Shown: positions 11,167-24,400 of the stretch, piece after piece | How the letters are laid out: every line of letters begins with the position of its first letter | Position numbering within the stretch: the first letter of the stretch is position 1 | Source of the DNA: Thalassia testudinum | Lineage: Eukaryota; Streptophyta; Magnoliopsida; Alismatales; Hydrocharitaceae | DNA: 64,000 nt | Reading direction: 5' to 3' | Assembly (NCBI GenBank): GCA_037157565.1 | Contig: JAZHRO010000012.1 | Coordinates: 8,768,501-8,832,500 of the forward strand | The notes under the pieces: model-generated | The model's database searches: none | Seen by the model: the letters and a program-made list of their open reading frames with translations, nothing else | What the model was told of the DNA's origin: nothing | Program-made: the position numbers and the translations under genes

Positions 11167-14013
11167 CACTCTAATACACCTAACTAAAAATTGGGAACTG
11201 GGCCTAGTAGTGATCTGATTTAAACCCTTGTGGGTTGTCGATCTCATGAAAAGTCTAGACTCACCCACTAATTAACTACTTTTTTATTAAACAAGAAGTG
11301 AGTTAAGTGTGGAGTTGAGCGAAAATCAACTAAATGTTGAGAGTTCTTAAATTAGACTAGGTGTTGTGCTGTGCCTTAGTATGCTATGTGCATTCTAAGT
11401 GTTAGAATGTATAAGTTAAGTGTGTGTGTGAGTTAGAGAGTAGTGTTAGTGTGTATAGTGTAAAGATTCGAACCTACTTTTCGAGATCATTTTTTTTGAG
11501 TTAAGCATGACGAGATAAACCTGTTGGTGCTTTTTGAGTGTGAATTGGATCTGTGTACTTTAAAAATTAAAAAAATTATAATTTTATTAAATAAGATAAT
11601 CTTCAAAATATGTATCCGAAATATGTTAAAATTAATATTATTAAATTTTCATGGTCGCATGTCTTTCAACGGTATCTATTTTACGAAAATTAAGATTTTG
11701 TGGTGTAAGTTATGTGAAAAAAAAAATATAAGATTACGTAATGGGTTTTTAAATAAAATAATAGGTAAATAGTAATAATAGTAATGTTAATAATAATGAT
11801 AATAAAAAATAAATGAAAGGGGGTGATAGGTCGGTTCAGTTGTTTATAAATAGAATGGTGGGGTTGGTCGTGCAAAGGGAAATGAGTGACGAGAGATAAA
11901 AGAAAGAGAAATCCATGGAGAGAGAAATGGAAAGAAAGGGGGTTGCCGTACAGGAAAAGAGAGGGAGGGAGAGACGGTGCAGAGAAAAGTAGAAATCGAG
12001 GTAGGACGAAATCGGAACGAGAGAGGGAATCCGTGTAGGAGGGAGAAGGAGAGGCGCGTTCACGTGCACGTTCGAGGAAAGGGAAAAAAAAATTCGGGGA
12101 GAAGGCGCGCGTGACAGAGACTGCGCGGAGAGGAAGGAACCCGCGCGTCATTGGCTGATGTCAGCAGGGCACACATCCCGTTTTTCATATTTTAAGATTC
12201 GTTGTAATCGTGACGAATTACACGACGGTAAATTTTAAACTTTATTTTAAAAATTATTTATTACATTAAAATTTTAATAAAATCTATGATATTTTAATTT
12301 ATTTACTGCATGTTAGGACGTTGATTTAATCTTGGAACGTGTACAAATTATATGGGTTCTTAAAATAGCAAGAGAGAAACAATACATGTGCATTAAGGAG
12401 TCATCTTGATCCTTGGTGATATTAGGTAGAATAGTCTCTCTCTTTCTTATGTGTTTTGTTTACATAGTGATTTTTTTTGTGTAATGCAATATTTAGCATG
12501 CATTTTTACCTCTTTTTGAGTTTGGAACCATCTTTATGCTTCTTGCTATTTTAAGGGTACTTGAATATTAAATATGTGGTGAATTAAGTCGATAATTTGG
12601 ATGTGAATAGTTAATTGGATTTAATTAACTATCAAATTAATTGCAAACAATTCTCATGATTAATGGATTATACCACGTTGATATTTTTGGGATATAGTCT
12701 TATCATGTGTAAAGCAACTCCAATATGTTTTCCTAGTTTATGGGAACTTTAATAAGATAATTGGATTTTATGAGAAAGATTAAGAGTTAATGATCATATA
12801 TACCTTATTATTACATGTATGAAATAAAATCTATTTTCGTAAAACAAGTTCCGTGATGTTCTTTTTTAAATGGATAATATAAGACCACTATCATGAACTC
12901 AGAAATGCCAGTAAATGAATGAGTGGAAGATAATGAGGATTTTGTTAAACCCAAAATTAGTAATATAAAATTACTAAGGATTTTTCAGACCTATGTGAAG
13001 TCAGTTTCATCAAAATTGTAATTAGTAAATAGTATGGAATCACTATCATAATATGGAAATTATCTAAAAACTGATAATGTTATGGGCAATGTGAATACGC
13101 GTTCCTCCTGGGCTTAAGGAGGTAGAATTATTAAATAGGATTGGATTTAATAAGAAAAAAAAGATACAGTCATCTGGAAATGATCAAATAATCAGTATGA
13201 CAAAATTGTCGGAAATTAAAGTAATCAGATAACCAGTTTCAACGCTCTATTCGCTAGATTTGGTTGTAGCTTTGGTCTACTAGACCAGTTCTAGGCTAGT
13301 TTAGGAAGTTGTTAGCCTCTTTACGACTCTTTGGTTAGGCTTAGCGGCCAACTGGGATAACAGATTGCAAGGCTCGAGGGTTAGAGTGATTTCTTTCTCA
13401 GCTGGTGGGTGAGTCACTGGCTGCTTGTGGTTCAGCGTACATATCACATGTACGTGTTCAAGCTACACGACGTAGCCGCTACCCTTTTTTGCAATAACAC
13501 TAGGGTGATGGAGAGTAGTGACTCGATGGGTATAACCAGCCTTATGGGTCAGGAAGGTGGCTTATACTGATTTTGCATTGCAGGAAGTTACACGAAATCA
13601 TCTCGTGTCCTGAGACGTCGATTGATAAATTGTGGACTATAATAAATTGGGCTCCTAATATATGAAACGGAACCTAATAGCGAGATGTCTAATAAATGAA
13701 TTAATTAAAGCTATAATACCTATTTTCTCTTATGCTTGGTTACTGTTATATTCTTTTGTTGTTGTTTCTACTCTATTTAGTTTTTACTGACGTGTCGTTG
13801 GATTTTGTATTCAGGTATACTTGGTAGTTTGTAAAGGGATTTTTGTTGGACATCTCTTTCGGATTATCTGTTACGGTAAATCTTCTAGTTAGAATCCAAT
13901 TTATGTTCCCTTAATTTTTGCAATATGAATTATTTGTTGGCTATGTTTATATTTTATGATTATGTGTTAGGTGACTGGGATCTTGTGGGCGAGTTGTACT
14001 GGTTGTTAGCACA
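11167..14013 (+). repeat. LTR-like non-coding region (family C, boundaries uncertain)
   Basis: No coding frame is convincing here. The order resembles an LTR on the plus strand: AT-rich DNA to 11,820, a TATA-like TATAAATA at 11,845-11,852, a purine-rich then GC-richer stretch to 12,180, and an AT-rich tail ending GTTAGCACA just before a primer-site-like sequence at 14,014. No second copy is in the window, so the ends cannot be confirmed. The gypsy element abuts it at 11,166. Confidence 0.35.
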
Positions 14014-14030
14014 TGGCGACTCCGATTTCG
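14014..14030 (+). other. Possible primer binding site
   Basis: TGGCGACTCCGATTTCG begins with TGGCGACTC, a start seen in primer sites of many plant gypsy elements, and it follows a CACA that could end an LTR. The second half does not match a tRNA I can name, so this is tentative. Confidence 0.4.
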
Positions 14031-14822
14031 TCGATTGGCAAAACTTGAGTCATCACATATAGGCTAAGTGTATGTATGTATGTATGTTTAAATGTATAAT
14101 ATGTAGATACACATATGTATGTATAATATATATAGTATAAATAGAGTAAGTATATGTATATTTGAGCCTTCTACATACATATATGTTTTAAGGCTTTAGT
14201 AACTTCTATATACGTCACTATATGTACATTATATGTCGTATTACTTAGTTTAGTATATACTTGTAGCCTTTGTGTGCCTATACTTAGGTATTAATTATAA
14301 TAGCATATATAACTAATATAAAGTAGACTAATTAATTTTTGATGCCTTTATTTTTGTATATATGTTTGAGGCATTATGATTAGAATTAATTGATTCTTTT
14401 TTCACATAATTAACTCAATTAATTAATTCATTCCTTCTTTGACTCATTATTTCATTTGTAAATAGATTTAATGTTTTTGGAATAAAAGAGTATTTTTGGA
14501 CAATAGAGAAATATATATTAGTAACTGTCTCTTAATGAACGACTAAGAATAAACCAATAAAAATTATGTAAATAAATAAAATGACATGACATCTGTTTAC
14601 ATTGTGACTATACTACAACAATGAGATAATTAAATCACACTTTTTATGCAATACAAGTGATTCATGATCAAGGACCAATTTGATGTTGGATTTAGGGGAA
14701 TTACAAAAAATTACAAAAAGGGAAAAATCTTAAAAATATCTCTCTCTACTATGAAAAATACACTAGCAAGATGAACCTAGACCTTGCTACACGAACGCAT
14801 AGGTGCTTAAATAATTGGGGTT
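14031..14822. other. AT-rich internal DNA without genes
   Basis: No frame resembles a protein. There is a short GTAT tandem run at about 14,070-14,087 and many TATA/TGTATA strings. Position between a primer-site-like sequence and an LTR suggests internal DNA of a non-autonomous LTR element. Confidence 0.4.
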
Positions 14823-14842
14823 AATGGACCTTTGTGCAGATT

Positions 14843-15641
14843 ATTATGCTTGGGGTTTCGAAATAAACTTAGACATGATGAAACATCTTGGAACAAATTG
14901 GATATTGTGCTTGATAACAACTGGACCAAATTTGCTATGTATACTTGGTTGCATCATTTTAAACCTAAGGTGTATGCTGTCACTTGGGTCTACCCGCCTG
15001 ACGGAATTATAATCAATACTGCTGCGATCCCTAATGGTTCTTTTTTTAAGGTAGGATGGGCTACTCATGATTCAAATGGAGATTTTGTGACAGGTGTGTC
15101 TTGCAAAATGGATACTAATATCAAAGGAAGATTATTATCGAAGCTATTGTCCATGCTTTCAGCCTGCTGCCTTTGGAATCTATTATGCACATCGATATCG
15201 ATTCTTCCTTGCTTTAGAATTGGTAGAATGGAAAGATCCCAATCCCATGGAATATTAGGAAGGACTTCTTGAAGATTCAAAAGTTTAGGCGTCAGATAAA
15301 ATCATTCAACTTCATATGCGTTGAGGCAAATATGTTATCTTTTCACTTGGGGCATATGGATTCCATCTCTTGGTGCAAATGTCAAGCTTCTGACCTCCTG
15401 CGTCGCATTCAGGGTAGCATCATTTTGGATAAGCTGCAGTTTCCTTATGTTATGTTTTAGGTGTGGTGCTCGTTGGCTTGGCTTTTGTTGTTTTTGGGTT
15501 TATGCTGTAAGGCCACGAGTCGTGGTTAGTTTTGTTTTCTCTTGTAAGGGCAAGTTTTGGTTTGGTCCCCCTGCCTACCTCTTTTGTCTCTAGGGAGTGG
15601 AGAATGAATAAGAGTTACTCCCAATTTCCTAAAAAAAAAAA
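14843..15641 (+). mobile_element. 5'-truncated LINE fragment (copy L1) with target duplication
   Basis: Only the last 0.8 kb of a LINE is present. The start encodes FRNKLRHDETSWNK, matching the segment just after the zinc-finger region in the LINEs at 23,201 and 36,847. Then come the RNase H-like part (TWVYPPDG, NTAA, HDSNGDF) with frameshifts, a 3' UTR with the CCACGA-G-TCGTGG hairpin (15,513-15,525), and a poly-A of about 12. Direct repeats flank it: AATGGACCTTTGTGCAGATT at 14,823-14,842 and the same with two changes at 15,642-15,661. The target duplication fixes both ends. Confidence 0.85.
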
Positions 15642-15661
15642 AATGAACCTTTGGGCAGATT

Positions 15662-15880
15662 CTGGGACCTTAAAAACCTTTGTTGCAGACCCAAGTTTGA
15701 CGCTGGTTAAGTCCTTATCTTAGCTAGTACTTGAGTACCTTTAGGCCTAGTGTTAGTATTTTGAGCCAGTATCTAGAGGTGTGGCACGATAAGACATTCT
15801 GACGATAAAATCTGGTCTAGAGATCTGGTCTGTTGGATAGGATTTTGCTAGGGACTAGCAAAAGTTAAGCATAGGGGGTA
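15662..15880 (+). other. 3' non-coding end of an LTR element: hairpin and polypurine tract
   Basis: TTTTGCTA (15,843-15,850) and TAGCAAAA (15,856-15,863) form a perfect 8-bp stem with a GGGAC loop. The polypurine run AGGGGG (15,873-15,878) follows, two bases before the LTR. The same module precedes the LTR at 32,160. The polypurine tract would prime plus-strand DNA synthesis. Confidence 0.7.
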
Positions 15881-18202
15881 TGATGGTAACACCACCATTA
15901 GCCACAACTGAAATAATTTAGCCCAATTCCAAGGATAAAAGATCTTTAATAATCATAAGAAGATAGTAATTTAGTTCTGAGTTGAATTTGAGAAGAAGAG
16001 AAATCGAGTCAATTCTGCTATTTTAACACGTAATCACAAATGCAGATTAACTAAGGGATTAATCAGTGCTTAATCTAAGGTTAAATGAACTTATATTTTC
16101 AAGAAGTGGGCTTTAATTGACTGAATCAAGATTTTATGAGAATTAAAGATTAATTTAATAATAATAACTCTAATTACAGCTACACTTTAATTGAACAAGT
16201 TCTGGTGAAAATAAATGTAATCTAAATCTCCTAAAACTCATTGAAAAATATTCTATGAGGTTAGAAACTTTCACTTTGACCAAGGAACCCATTTTGACAA
16301 AAAAGAGACCTAGGTCGGAAATTACTTTATTTTGGGCTACAGTATAAATTACCTAGTCAAACTTTTTCAAAATCCAAATTTGAGGTCACCATTAGACTCC
16401 TTGGATCCATATTAAGCTACCCCTAAATTTTGAGTTCAATCAGAGTTCATTTTGACCTAATTTGCATTTTAGCCTATTGGACTCTATTTATTGCACAAAC
16501 ACCTCTACATTTTGAATTTCCTTACATTTGAGCCCTTGGCTGACGTCACGATGATGTTAGCCTTCTTTGTTGCCAAAAATGTAGCAGCAGGCAAATAGAG
16601 AAACCCAACATACGTTGAGTTTTAATCAAAGAATTGATTGATCAAATCTCAATCAATTCGCACCAAACTTGGTGGGATAGTCAGATCATGCTCAATCCGT
16701 TGAGCCAAATATTGGGCTCCAATTTGGAGCGTATCTTCTCCAGCGAGTTGAAGAATTTGGAATGCAAAGTTGCCAAATTCACAAGTTGAAATTGCGAATT
16801 TGGGGTCAATTGGCTCCAATTCCTCTTCTATATAAAGGTCCCAACCTCTACAAGTCAGACTCATGCTCAATTGGCCAATTCTTCCCCTCTTTCTTCCTCC
16901 TCACGGTGGATTCTGACGCACCTTAGAGCTCCTTCTCCCCATGTTGTCACCCTCTGCCACATATAATAGGCAGAGGGGTTTTCGTTCCCTTGCTTCCAAG
17001 AAGCTTCACATGAAGCTTGGGACCTCAATTCACCTCCTCTGGCTCCAACGACCTCCACCTTCTTCCTCGTCGGTGCACCTCTGGAGACCTTCTTCCGTCT
17101 TCCTCTTGTGAAATTAGGTTAGGGCTTTGGTTTGTCTCCTCCTCACTTAGGTTTAGGGAGCTTTTGGGTTCCATCTATCAACCCCTCCTCCAGCATTGAT
17201 GACCGCCATCACCACCACCTTCATCGACCTACCTACTCTACCTTCCTTTGACTAAACTACATTGGGCAAAAGCATCTCCACACCTCCATGAAGCTTTTTC
17301 CTAACGTAATTTAGCCCTAAATCACCTACTTCATTCCCTACCATTCACATTGACGGAGCTTCATTGAAGCTCCTCCACCCCACCACTCTGTTCGCCCTCG
17401 CACTCAATCCCCTTAGGGATTTTATCCAACGTAGCTCGAAGGTTCTCGTGTGTTTGATTTATGTCGAGAGGCCGTGTTTCCTTGTGTAGGTACTTCACTG
17501 GAGTGGGTTCCTTCCCAGACTTCGGGCGTCGTCGTTGGCGATTCCTTGATGAAGGTCTCACCCTCATCCTCTGCGGACGCACCTTGGGAAGACCTTTGGT
17601 CGTTGGATTCAAGATCCAAGGCCGATTCCTTATCCAATTGAGCAGCGCCTCCATTGACTGCAAGGCAACGAGGAAGACGAGGGACATAATCCCACCTCGT
17701 CCAACGAAGGAGCTGGATTTGTGCATATAAGGAAATTGTGACCCTAAAGGGTCGCTTAAGAAATAGGGGGTCGGGTCCCTACTTCACCACATGCAAGCAT
17801 AGTCTCACACACGCGGGTGCGCCTGGGCCAAACTTGGGCTGATTTTGGACCAGGTCTTTGGTTGAGCTCTAGACCATTTGTGGCTTGTTTTGTGAGAGGT
17901 TCTTGGTTTAGAATTTCTCTATGTATTGAGGCTAGCTTAAGATTAGTTGAAAAATCACATTTTTGGCCTTAAACATTTACATTCATTTTTGAGTTTGATA
18001 GCAATATTCATCGAGTAATATATTTATTTTTGCATCAAGCTCTTGTGCCTCATTATTCCCTTGATTAGTCGCAAATTACAATTATTTTGCTCCCTTAAAT
18101 GATCTCGAATTCACAAATTTGAGATATAAATTTAAATATTTTCATCGCTTTAGTCGCTATACTACAACGCATATTTTAAACCTAACTTTAGCGCAATTAA
18201 CA
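15881..18202 (+). repeat. LTR of family B, copy B2 (3' LTR)
   Basis: It starts TGATGGTAACACC directly after a polypurine tract and ends GCGCAATTAACA, giving TG...CA ends. The opening of about 500 bases matches B3 and B4. A TATA box lies at 16,829-16,836. The middle differs strongly from B1, and the sequence after its end (TGGATCCC) leads into the copia remnant. The position after a polypurine tract makes it a 3' LTR. No matching 5' LTR is present in the window. Confidence 0.75.
16829..16836 (+). promoter_or_regulatory. TATA box of LTR B2
   Basis: TATATAAA followed by pyrimidine-rich DNA, at the same relative place as in the other family-B LTRs. Confidence 0.5.
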
Positions 18203-18269
18203 TGGATCCCAACCAAGAAAATCTCTGCTCTTCACTAACTGTTTTCCGTGATGAGTATTGCTCTAGCTG

Positions 18270-19356
18270 TTGAGAAGGTTTTAATTCAACTCTGGCACCA
18301 AAGATTAGGCCACGACAACTATGATATCTGTCAAACACTTGATTAATAAAAGGGCACTCCCTATGTCTTCCTTTCAATTTCATCGACCTTGCAATGTTTG
18401 TCTTCAAGCTGAAGCTAATTGCATGAGTTTAGCTCCAACGGATATTATGAGTAAACAACCAGTTGATCTTCCGGTCTTTGATGTTTGGACATCGCCTTTA
18501 CTCTCAAATGAAGGTTTCAAATATGTTCTTACAATTATTGACAATTACACGAAGTTCGCTTGGGCATTTTTGTTAATTCAAAAATCCGATGTTTATATAG
18601 TATTCATTCAATTTTATGATTTTATTGAGACAATTTCGTAAAAAAATAAAAGTTCAATCAGATTGGGGAGTTGAATATTGTCAACTACATGAGTGGTTCA
18701 AAACCAAGGGAATTCATCACAGATTTTGTATCCCTTATATGCCTTAGCAAAATGGTTCAATTGAGAGAAAGAATAGACCCATGTGTGAATTGACGCATGC
18801 TCTATTATTTCAGAGTTCAGTCCCCACAAAATTCTGGTATTATGTCCTTCAAACTGCAATACACATTATTAATATTCTACCATCATCTTCCATTGGAGGA
18901 CAAATTCCGTATAAACAACTATATCATCAAATTGCAAATTATTCCTTCTTATGGAGCTTTGGTTGTGCCAAATACCCCTTAATGCGTGCCTACAATTCAC
19001 ATAAACTTCAACCCCTCTCTACACAACATGTCTTCTTGGGATATAGTACTCATCACAAAGCGTATCGCTGCTATAACAACACAACTGGAAGGATACTTAT
19101 TGCACGCATTGTTATATTTGATGAATCACTCTATCCGTATCCATCCATCTGCCCAACCCATCCACCTACTACACCTCAAGCAATTTGCCCGGTCCCATAT
19201 GATCTTTTACCCTCTCCTTCTGCTTCGTCAACTCCACCAACAGATATACGATCACCCTCTCACTCACCACCAAATATTTTAACCTCCCCGCCTCCACCAC
19301 CACCACCACCAAATATTTTATCCCCAGCACCATCACCTGCTCCTCTTCCCACATGA
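18270..19356 (+). pseudogene. Ty1/copia integrase remnant
   Basis: Read across three frames, this is the copia GAG-pre-integrase zinc region (LWHQRLGHDNYDIC, then CNVC) and the integrase core. The candidate catalytic residues are Asp in VFDVWTS, Asp in QSDWGVEY and Glu in NGSIERKNR. Then come FWYYVLQTAIHIINILP, the conserved FGCAKYP and FLGYSTHHKAYRC, and a proline-rich linker (19,140-19,356). Frameshifts lie near 18,320 and 18,645, and TAG at 18,745-18,747 interrupts the sequence just before QNGSIERKN. The integrase-before-RT order shows Ty1/copia. Confidence 0.9.
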
Positions 19357-19472
19357 ACACATCCCATGACTACTATATCCATGCATGGGATCTACAAGAA
19401 AAAGAGCTTCTTTGCTACTCGTCATCCCCTTCCCACATGCTTGCTATCCTCATGCAATATAAATGAACCAAC

Positions 19473-20256
19473 GTGCTTCACACAGGTTATAAAAGACCCA
19501 ATCGGACAACAGCCATGTCAATAGAGTTTGATGCTCTTTTGAAAAACAACACATGGACATTAGTACCTCGACAGCCACGTGTGAATGTCATTGGCAATCG
19601 TTGGATATATTGTATTAAACGAAAATCTGATGGTAGCATTCAGAGATTCGAAGCTCGATTCGTAGCCAAAGACTTTCACCAACAGAAAGGAATCAATTAT
19701 TGTGAAACAAACCACTGTACGGCTACTTCTTTCATTGGCAGCAGCTAACCTCTAGATCATGCATCAAATCGACATACAAAATGCTTTTCTATATGACTCT
19801 CTTGCTGAAGACATATCCATAATGCAACCACAAGGATATGCTCACCCTAAATATCCTACCCATGCGTGCAAATTAAGCAAATCTCTTTATGGCCTTAAAC
19901 ATGTCCCTCGAGCATGGTTCCATCGTCTATCCAAATTCCTTAAAGGCATGGATTTTTAAGGCTCTAAAATAGATATCCCTTTATTTATTAAGAAGACAAT
20001 TACATATGTTGCATACTTCTTAATCAACGTTGATGTTATGTTATTGCTCAGTTCATCTCCATCTGCAGCTAAGTTTATTAAAACTGAAATATCCAAGGAA
20101 TTTCCTGACCTTGGCACACCCTCATTCTTCCTTGGAATTCAAGTATCACTTCTCAAGGATGGAATATTCCTCTCTCGGGGAAACTGCATTGCTGATATTT
20201 TGGTAAAATTCAATTTTGATGGCGTAAACTCATGCCACGACTTCAATGGCCCCTAG
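19473..20256 (+). pseudogene. Ty1/copia reverse transcriptase remnant
   Basis: Copia RT blocks are plain: EFDALLKNNTWTLVP, NRWIYCIKRKSDGSI, EARFVAKDF, QIDIQNAFL, CKLSKSLYGLKHVPRAW and FFLGIQVSL. A frameshift lies near 19,745 and a stop near 19,957. Where the catalytic YVDD box is expected the sequence reads NVDV, so the active site is lost. Homology ends at about 20,275 in PLATND, well before the RNase H domain. A copia RNase H tail appears 14 kb later at 34,245 and could be the other part. Confidence 0.9.
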
Positions 20257-20275
20257 CTACTAATGATAAGCGCAT

Positions 20276-23200
20276 GTATATCTACAGAATCTATGTTAAT
20301 TAAATGATAGTCCCACATAAATAATTATATTAGGGTATTAGATTAGTGTATTTCCTTTACATATACATTTAGATAGATTTGTATAAATTAAGGGTCAATC
20401 TTTTGTCATTGAATTTATTTTTATCAAAAGATTAATAAGCAGTTATCTTCAATGTGGGATGCAGGCAAAGAACTACGAGGAAGAGACTTGGAAAAATGCA
20501 TAACCACACTATCAGTTAGAACCTAGATTAAGCACTCTCTTCCTAGCTGCACCACATTAAATCCCATTTTCCTCTTCCCCATCTCCAAAACGAATCCCTA
20601 GCTTGGACATCCCCGTAAATTCACCTCTACGAAAATATCCTAATACCCTCTCCCTCTCCCTCTCCCCCTCCCTTTCACCTCACTCTGGACCACTTGACAC
20701 CCTCCCTCCTCACCCTCTCTCATGTGCGTGCATACCCATCCCATTTGATTCCACACACGCCGTTGCCATGGATGGATTCCCCTCACACCCATTCGCGACA
20801 CCCCCATTTCCCACGTTCCTCTCCACACGCGAGGACATCCAACTCCATACCTCACCTCGCGCGAGACCAACATACCACACATCACCCATCGCACGCCCCA
20901 TCCCCATTTCACCCTTGCGCATACCCAACCCATTCCATACCTATCTCTTGGGCGCACAGCCCTCGTCCCTCTCCCATTCCCAACAAGGGGGCACACAACC
21001 CTCCCACATCCACACACACCACCCGATCACCATACACCTCATCACTCTCACATTCCCTACGGCCATCACCATCCAGCAACACCCTCTGCCCTCACACTTC
21101 ACTCTCGACCATGCACTCCTCCCACACCATCCACAGCCACCACCATCGTCAACCACCATCCAAGTTGTGAGGAGTTTGAGAGGCGGAGCTACGAGGAGGA
21201 GACCAGACGCCGCTGTCACTACTCCATCGAGAGGACACGGCACAGGAGTATTCTCTATCCTCAATGTAGCAATATTTTTATTGCAAACTCTTGTTGTCGC
21301 TCCTGAATGGATGTATATCTTTCTTGTTGAGACAAGTTGTGCGGTTTCATTTTTAATTTAGTTTCATAACTTAACGTACGTAATTAGCATAATAATTAGG
21401 TTAAGAATTAAATTAATATGTTTGCATGATTATTGCTAACAGGCACATATTTACATTTCATTATATAATTATTTTATATCTAACGATATTACAAGTCATT
21501 TGGAGTCTTCTTGATAAATATGAGTGGCCAGAGAGAGTATAATTTCTTATTCCTACCTATTATAACTTTAATTAGACTTTGGTTAAATTAATTGATTAAA
21601 GTCGGGTCTAATCCTTTAAATTAGCTTCGTCTTGATCGAGTAAGTTTGCCACATTAATAAAAAGGTTAACTCATTCCCATCTAATTTTTTTCTTAAATCT
21701 CAAATTCCATTTAACTATTTTAAGCAAAAAATCCTATCTTTATATTCCTGACAATACTCTCTCAAACGTTTTCTTACGCTACATCCCTACGTAACCGCTG
21801 CAGCAATCCTTTCCGTATCTTCGCCCACGACCTCGTAACTCCTCTCCGGTTACCTTACATTCCGCGCCGCGCGCCCCCCAACACCACCCCCTCCCCCCCC
21901 CGGCGTTCCTCCACTTCTCACTCAAGTCCCCTGCCGAGTGAGGCAGGCGGCTACATCTCCCTCTTACCTCTCTTCTACCTCCTCTTCAACTCGCTCCCAT
22001 CCTCCACCGCAACTGTAGCTCCACGCCGTCGGAGCTGCACTCTTGCAACCCTCTCTATCTCTCCCTCTCTCTCTGTAACGATATCTCTCTCTCAATACCT
22101 TCCCCTTCCTCCACTCTCTTCTCCCTCTCCTCCTTCCAACAAACTACCATCACCTCCATACCGTCCACGTCACCATCGCAGCTTCTCTGCTATCTCCTTA
22201 ACCACCGAACCGCTTCCACACTGGCAGTGCCCTCCTTCTTCTTCTCCTCTTCCTCCACCGTTAACCACACGCACCCACCATTACCATCAGCACCTTCACC
22301 TCCTCCAACTCGCCCACCGTCGGTCACAGCCACCACCAACGTCGGCGCCACCCACCTCAACTCCTCTATCTGCCCTCCTCCATCTCCTCTCTTACTTCCT
22401 CTACCCTGATTCACATTCTCCTTCCTCTCCTTCTCCTCCGATCCCTCCACCGTTGATCCCATACCACCCACGGCTGCCTCCTCGTCGAAAACGGACGACT
22501 GTCCATCCTTCTCGATCCGCCACGACCAGCAAACTGCTCCCGAACACCTTGTCGATCTCCTCGTCAACTCACCCCCCTCTATTGTTGCACACATACCTTC
22601 AATTTTAGCCTCGAATCAACAACGTTCTTGTCTTATTTTTAGTTTCTACCCTGTTCCACCTTCCCCACCACGACAGCCACCGTCAGCCCCCAACCGCTAG
22701 CCACCACTACCTCTCCTCCTCTCCTCTCCATGCTACGACAACCACCACCAATAGCCACCACCAGCCATCATCGGTCAACGCCACCTTCTTCCTTGCTCAC
22801 CTTCTTCTTCTTCGTCCGCCTGTGCCACCACATCAACAGCAGCCGCCAACCCCACCGTCGGCCTTCAACCTCCTCCTCGTCAACCTCTGTTCCAATCCCG
22901 CGCGAGGACAACTCCTTCACTACCTTCCCGCGGTTCTTCCTTGGCTTCGCTGCTACCTCATCAACAGCATGGGCTTCTACGTTAGTGGAGGAATAAGATT
23001 AACATAAACACCCCTTTCTCTCTTTGATTTGTTTTTGCTATTTGGTTGATGCGAATGATGCATGATCTTGATATATCCTAAATTTTTATGTTATGTATGT
23101 CTTTGGTTTTGGCTAGAAGTAGTACCGTAGAACAATGTTGATCCTGTTACCATTTCTTTAGTCTAACTCCATGTTAAAAATTTTTTCATATAGCTTCAAT
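20276..23200. other. Non-coding, low-complexity region
   Basis: I see no gene. Two pyrimidine-rich blocks (20,560-21,260 and 21,850-22,990), with CT, CCA and CAC repeats and a C-run near 21,890, flank AT-rich DNA. Each resembles the transcribed part of an LTR, but no partner or terminus could be identified. The long frames 20,603-21,361 (252 codons) and 22,594-22,190 on the minus strand are biased-composition frames without motifs. Confidence 0.4.
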
Positions 23201-23306
23201 TTTCTTTTTTTTTTAAATAGGAATAGATCTTATTCATTCCTTACTCCCGAGAGGCAAAGAAAGAGATAGGGACCAAACCAAAATCTATCTAATACAAAAT
23301 AAAGAG

Positions 23307-23323
23307 GACCACGACTCGTGGTC
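23307..23323 (-). other. LINE 3' UTR hairpin (copy L2)
   Basis: GACCACGA and TCGTGGTC are perfect complements around one central base, about 95 bases before the poly-A. The same structure is found in copies L1, L3 and L4. In other LINEs a 3' stem-loop is recognised by the reverse transcriptase. Confidence 0.7.
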
Positions 23324-23379
23324 TACTACAAAATAGAGCTAAGAAAATAGAACAACTAAGTCGTAGAGATGTCAAAAGG

Positions 23380-24400
23380 GGGAGATGACGTATGGGAAGT
23401 GGAGTCGATCGAGTTTGATGATACCCTTAGCTCTGGAGGCCAGCTGCATAGGGTCAGAGGTAACATTCCAATCTTTAGTAGCCAACTTCGTAAAGTAAGT
23501 AGCAAGTGCATTGGCAGCAGGCGATATGTACTTCAAGGAGCTAATCCGATTCTTGCTAGCCATAAGTAAGCTGAAATCCTACTTGAGTGTCCAAGGAAGA
23601 GGGAGTTTCTCGTCCCACCAGTAGACAAGTAGTGTGGAATCGGATTCCAAATGGAGAGATGCAGTCCCATCCACAGTAGCAAGTGAATGAATAAGGGACT
23701 TTAGGAGCGCCTTCTCCTTAATCATAGAGGGGATCCTGCAATTAGCACCTTTAATGAAATCACCACATTGATCATGTAGAACCCAACCCAAAAACAAAGA
23801 AGAGTCTCAACGACGAACAACGAAGTTAATGTTGAAACCATTAGGAGGGTGAATCCAATTCACCGCAAAGGTAGGACACATTTTCTGAAGCTAAATCCCA
23901 ATCACATAAGTATTCCACCCATGAGGTAGATTGGAGTTGATTTGACTAAAAGTAAGCTGGTCATTCCTAAACTTGTTCCTGATAGTCCAGACATTGAACC
24001 AAATGAAGCAAATGAGGCCCTTGTAGATGCGACCCTTCCAATGCTTAGCAGGGTTGTTCATTATCCAAAAGAAGAGATTAGGGCAAATAGGATGGAGAAC
24101 ATTCTTTGAGAATGTCCAATTGGAGATAGTATGAACAAGTTGGCTGGTAGAGAATAGGTGAGGAATAGTCTCAATTTGAGGAAGGTGAACACAACAGGAG
24201 CATTTGGAAGGAAGTGAGAATCCAAGCTTGATGATATTGTCATCAGTAGGAAGTTTAGAGCGAAGAATCCTCCAGGATAGGATAGGCAATCTCAACGATA
24301 ACTTGAGACTCCACAGCTCCTTAGTAGTAAGATTAATGGGAGAGTTCTTGAAGAAGTGTTGATAGGCAGAGGCCATCGTGAAATTGCCAGTAGGATTGGG
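23380..24400 (-). pseudogene. LINE L2 zinc-binding and RNase H-like C-terminus
   Basis: The zinc-binding region of plant LINE reverse transcriptases is seen as WSLKLSLRLPILSWRIL, then CSCCVHL and HLFSTS. After VWTIRNKFRND comes the RNase H-like domain: NWIHPPNG, HDQCGDF, EKALLKSL and LESDSTLLVYW. The Glu and second Asp positions are kept, but where the first catalytic Asp is expected the sequence reads NINFVV. Stops near 23,881 and 23,811 and at 23,581-23,579 interrupt it. Confidence 0.75.

Noticed and set aside
1..18202. LTR B1 and LTR B2 as the two LTRs of one element surrounding the gypsy insertion
   Set aside because: Their middle parts differ too much in sequence and GC content for a pair made in one insertion.
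20603..21361. 252-codon open frame rich in Ser, Pro, His and Thr
   Set aside because: Composition follows the CCA/CAC/CT repeats, all three frames are long here, and no motif is visible.
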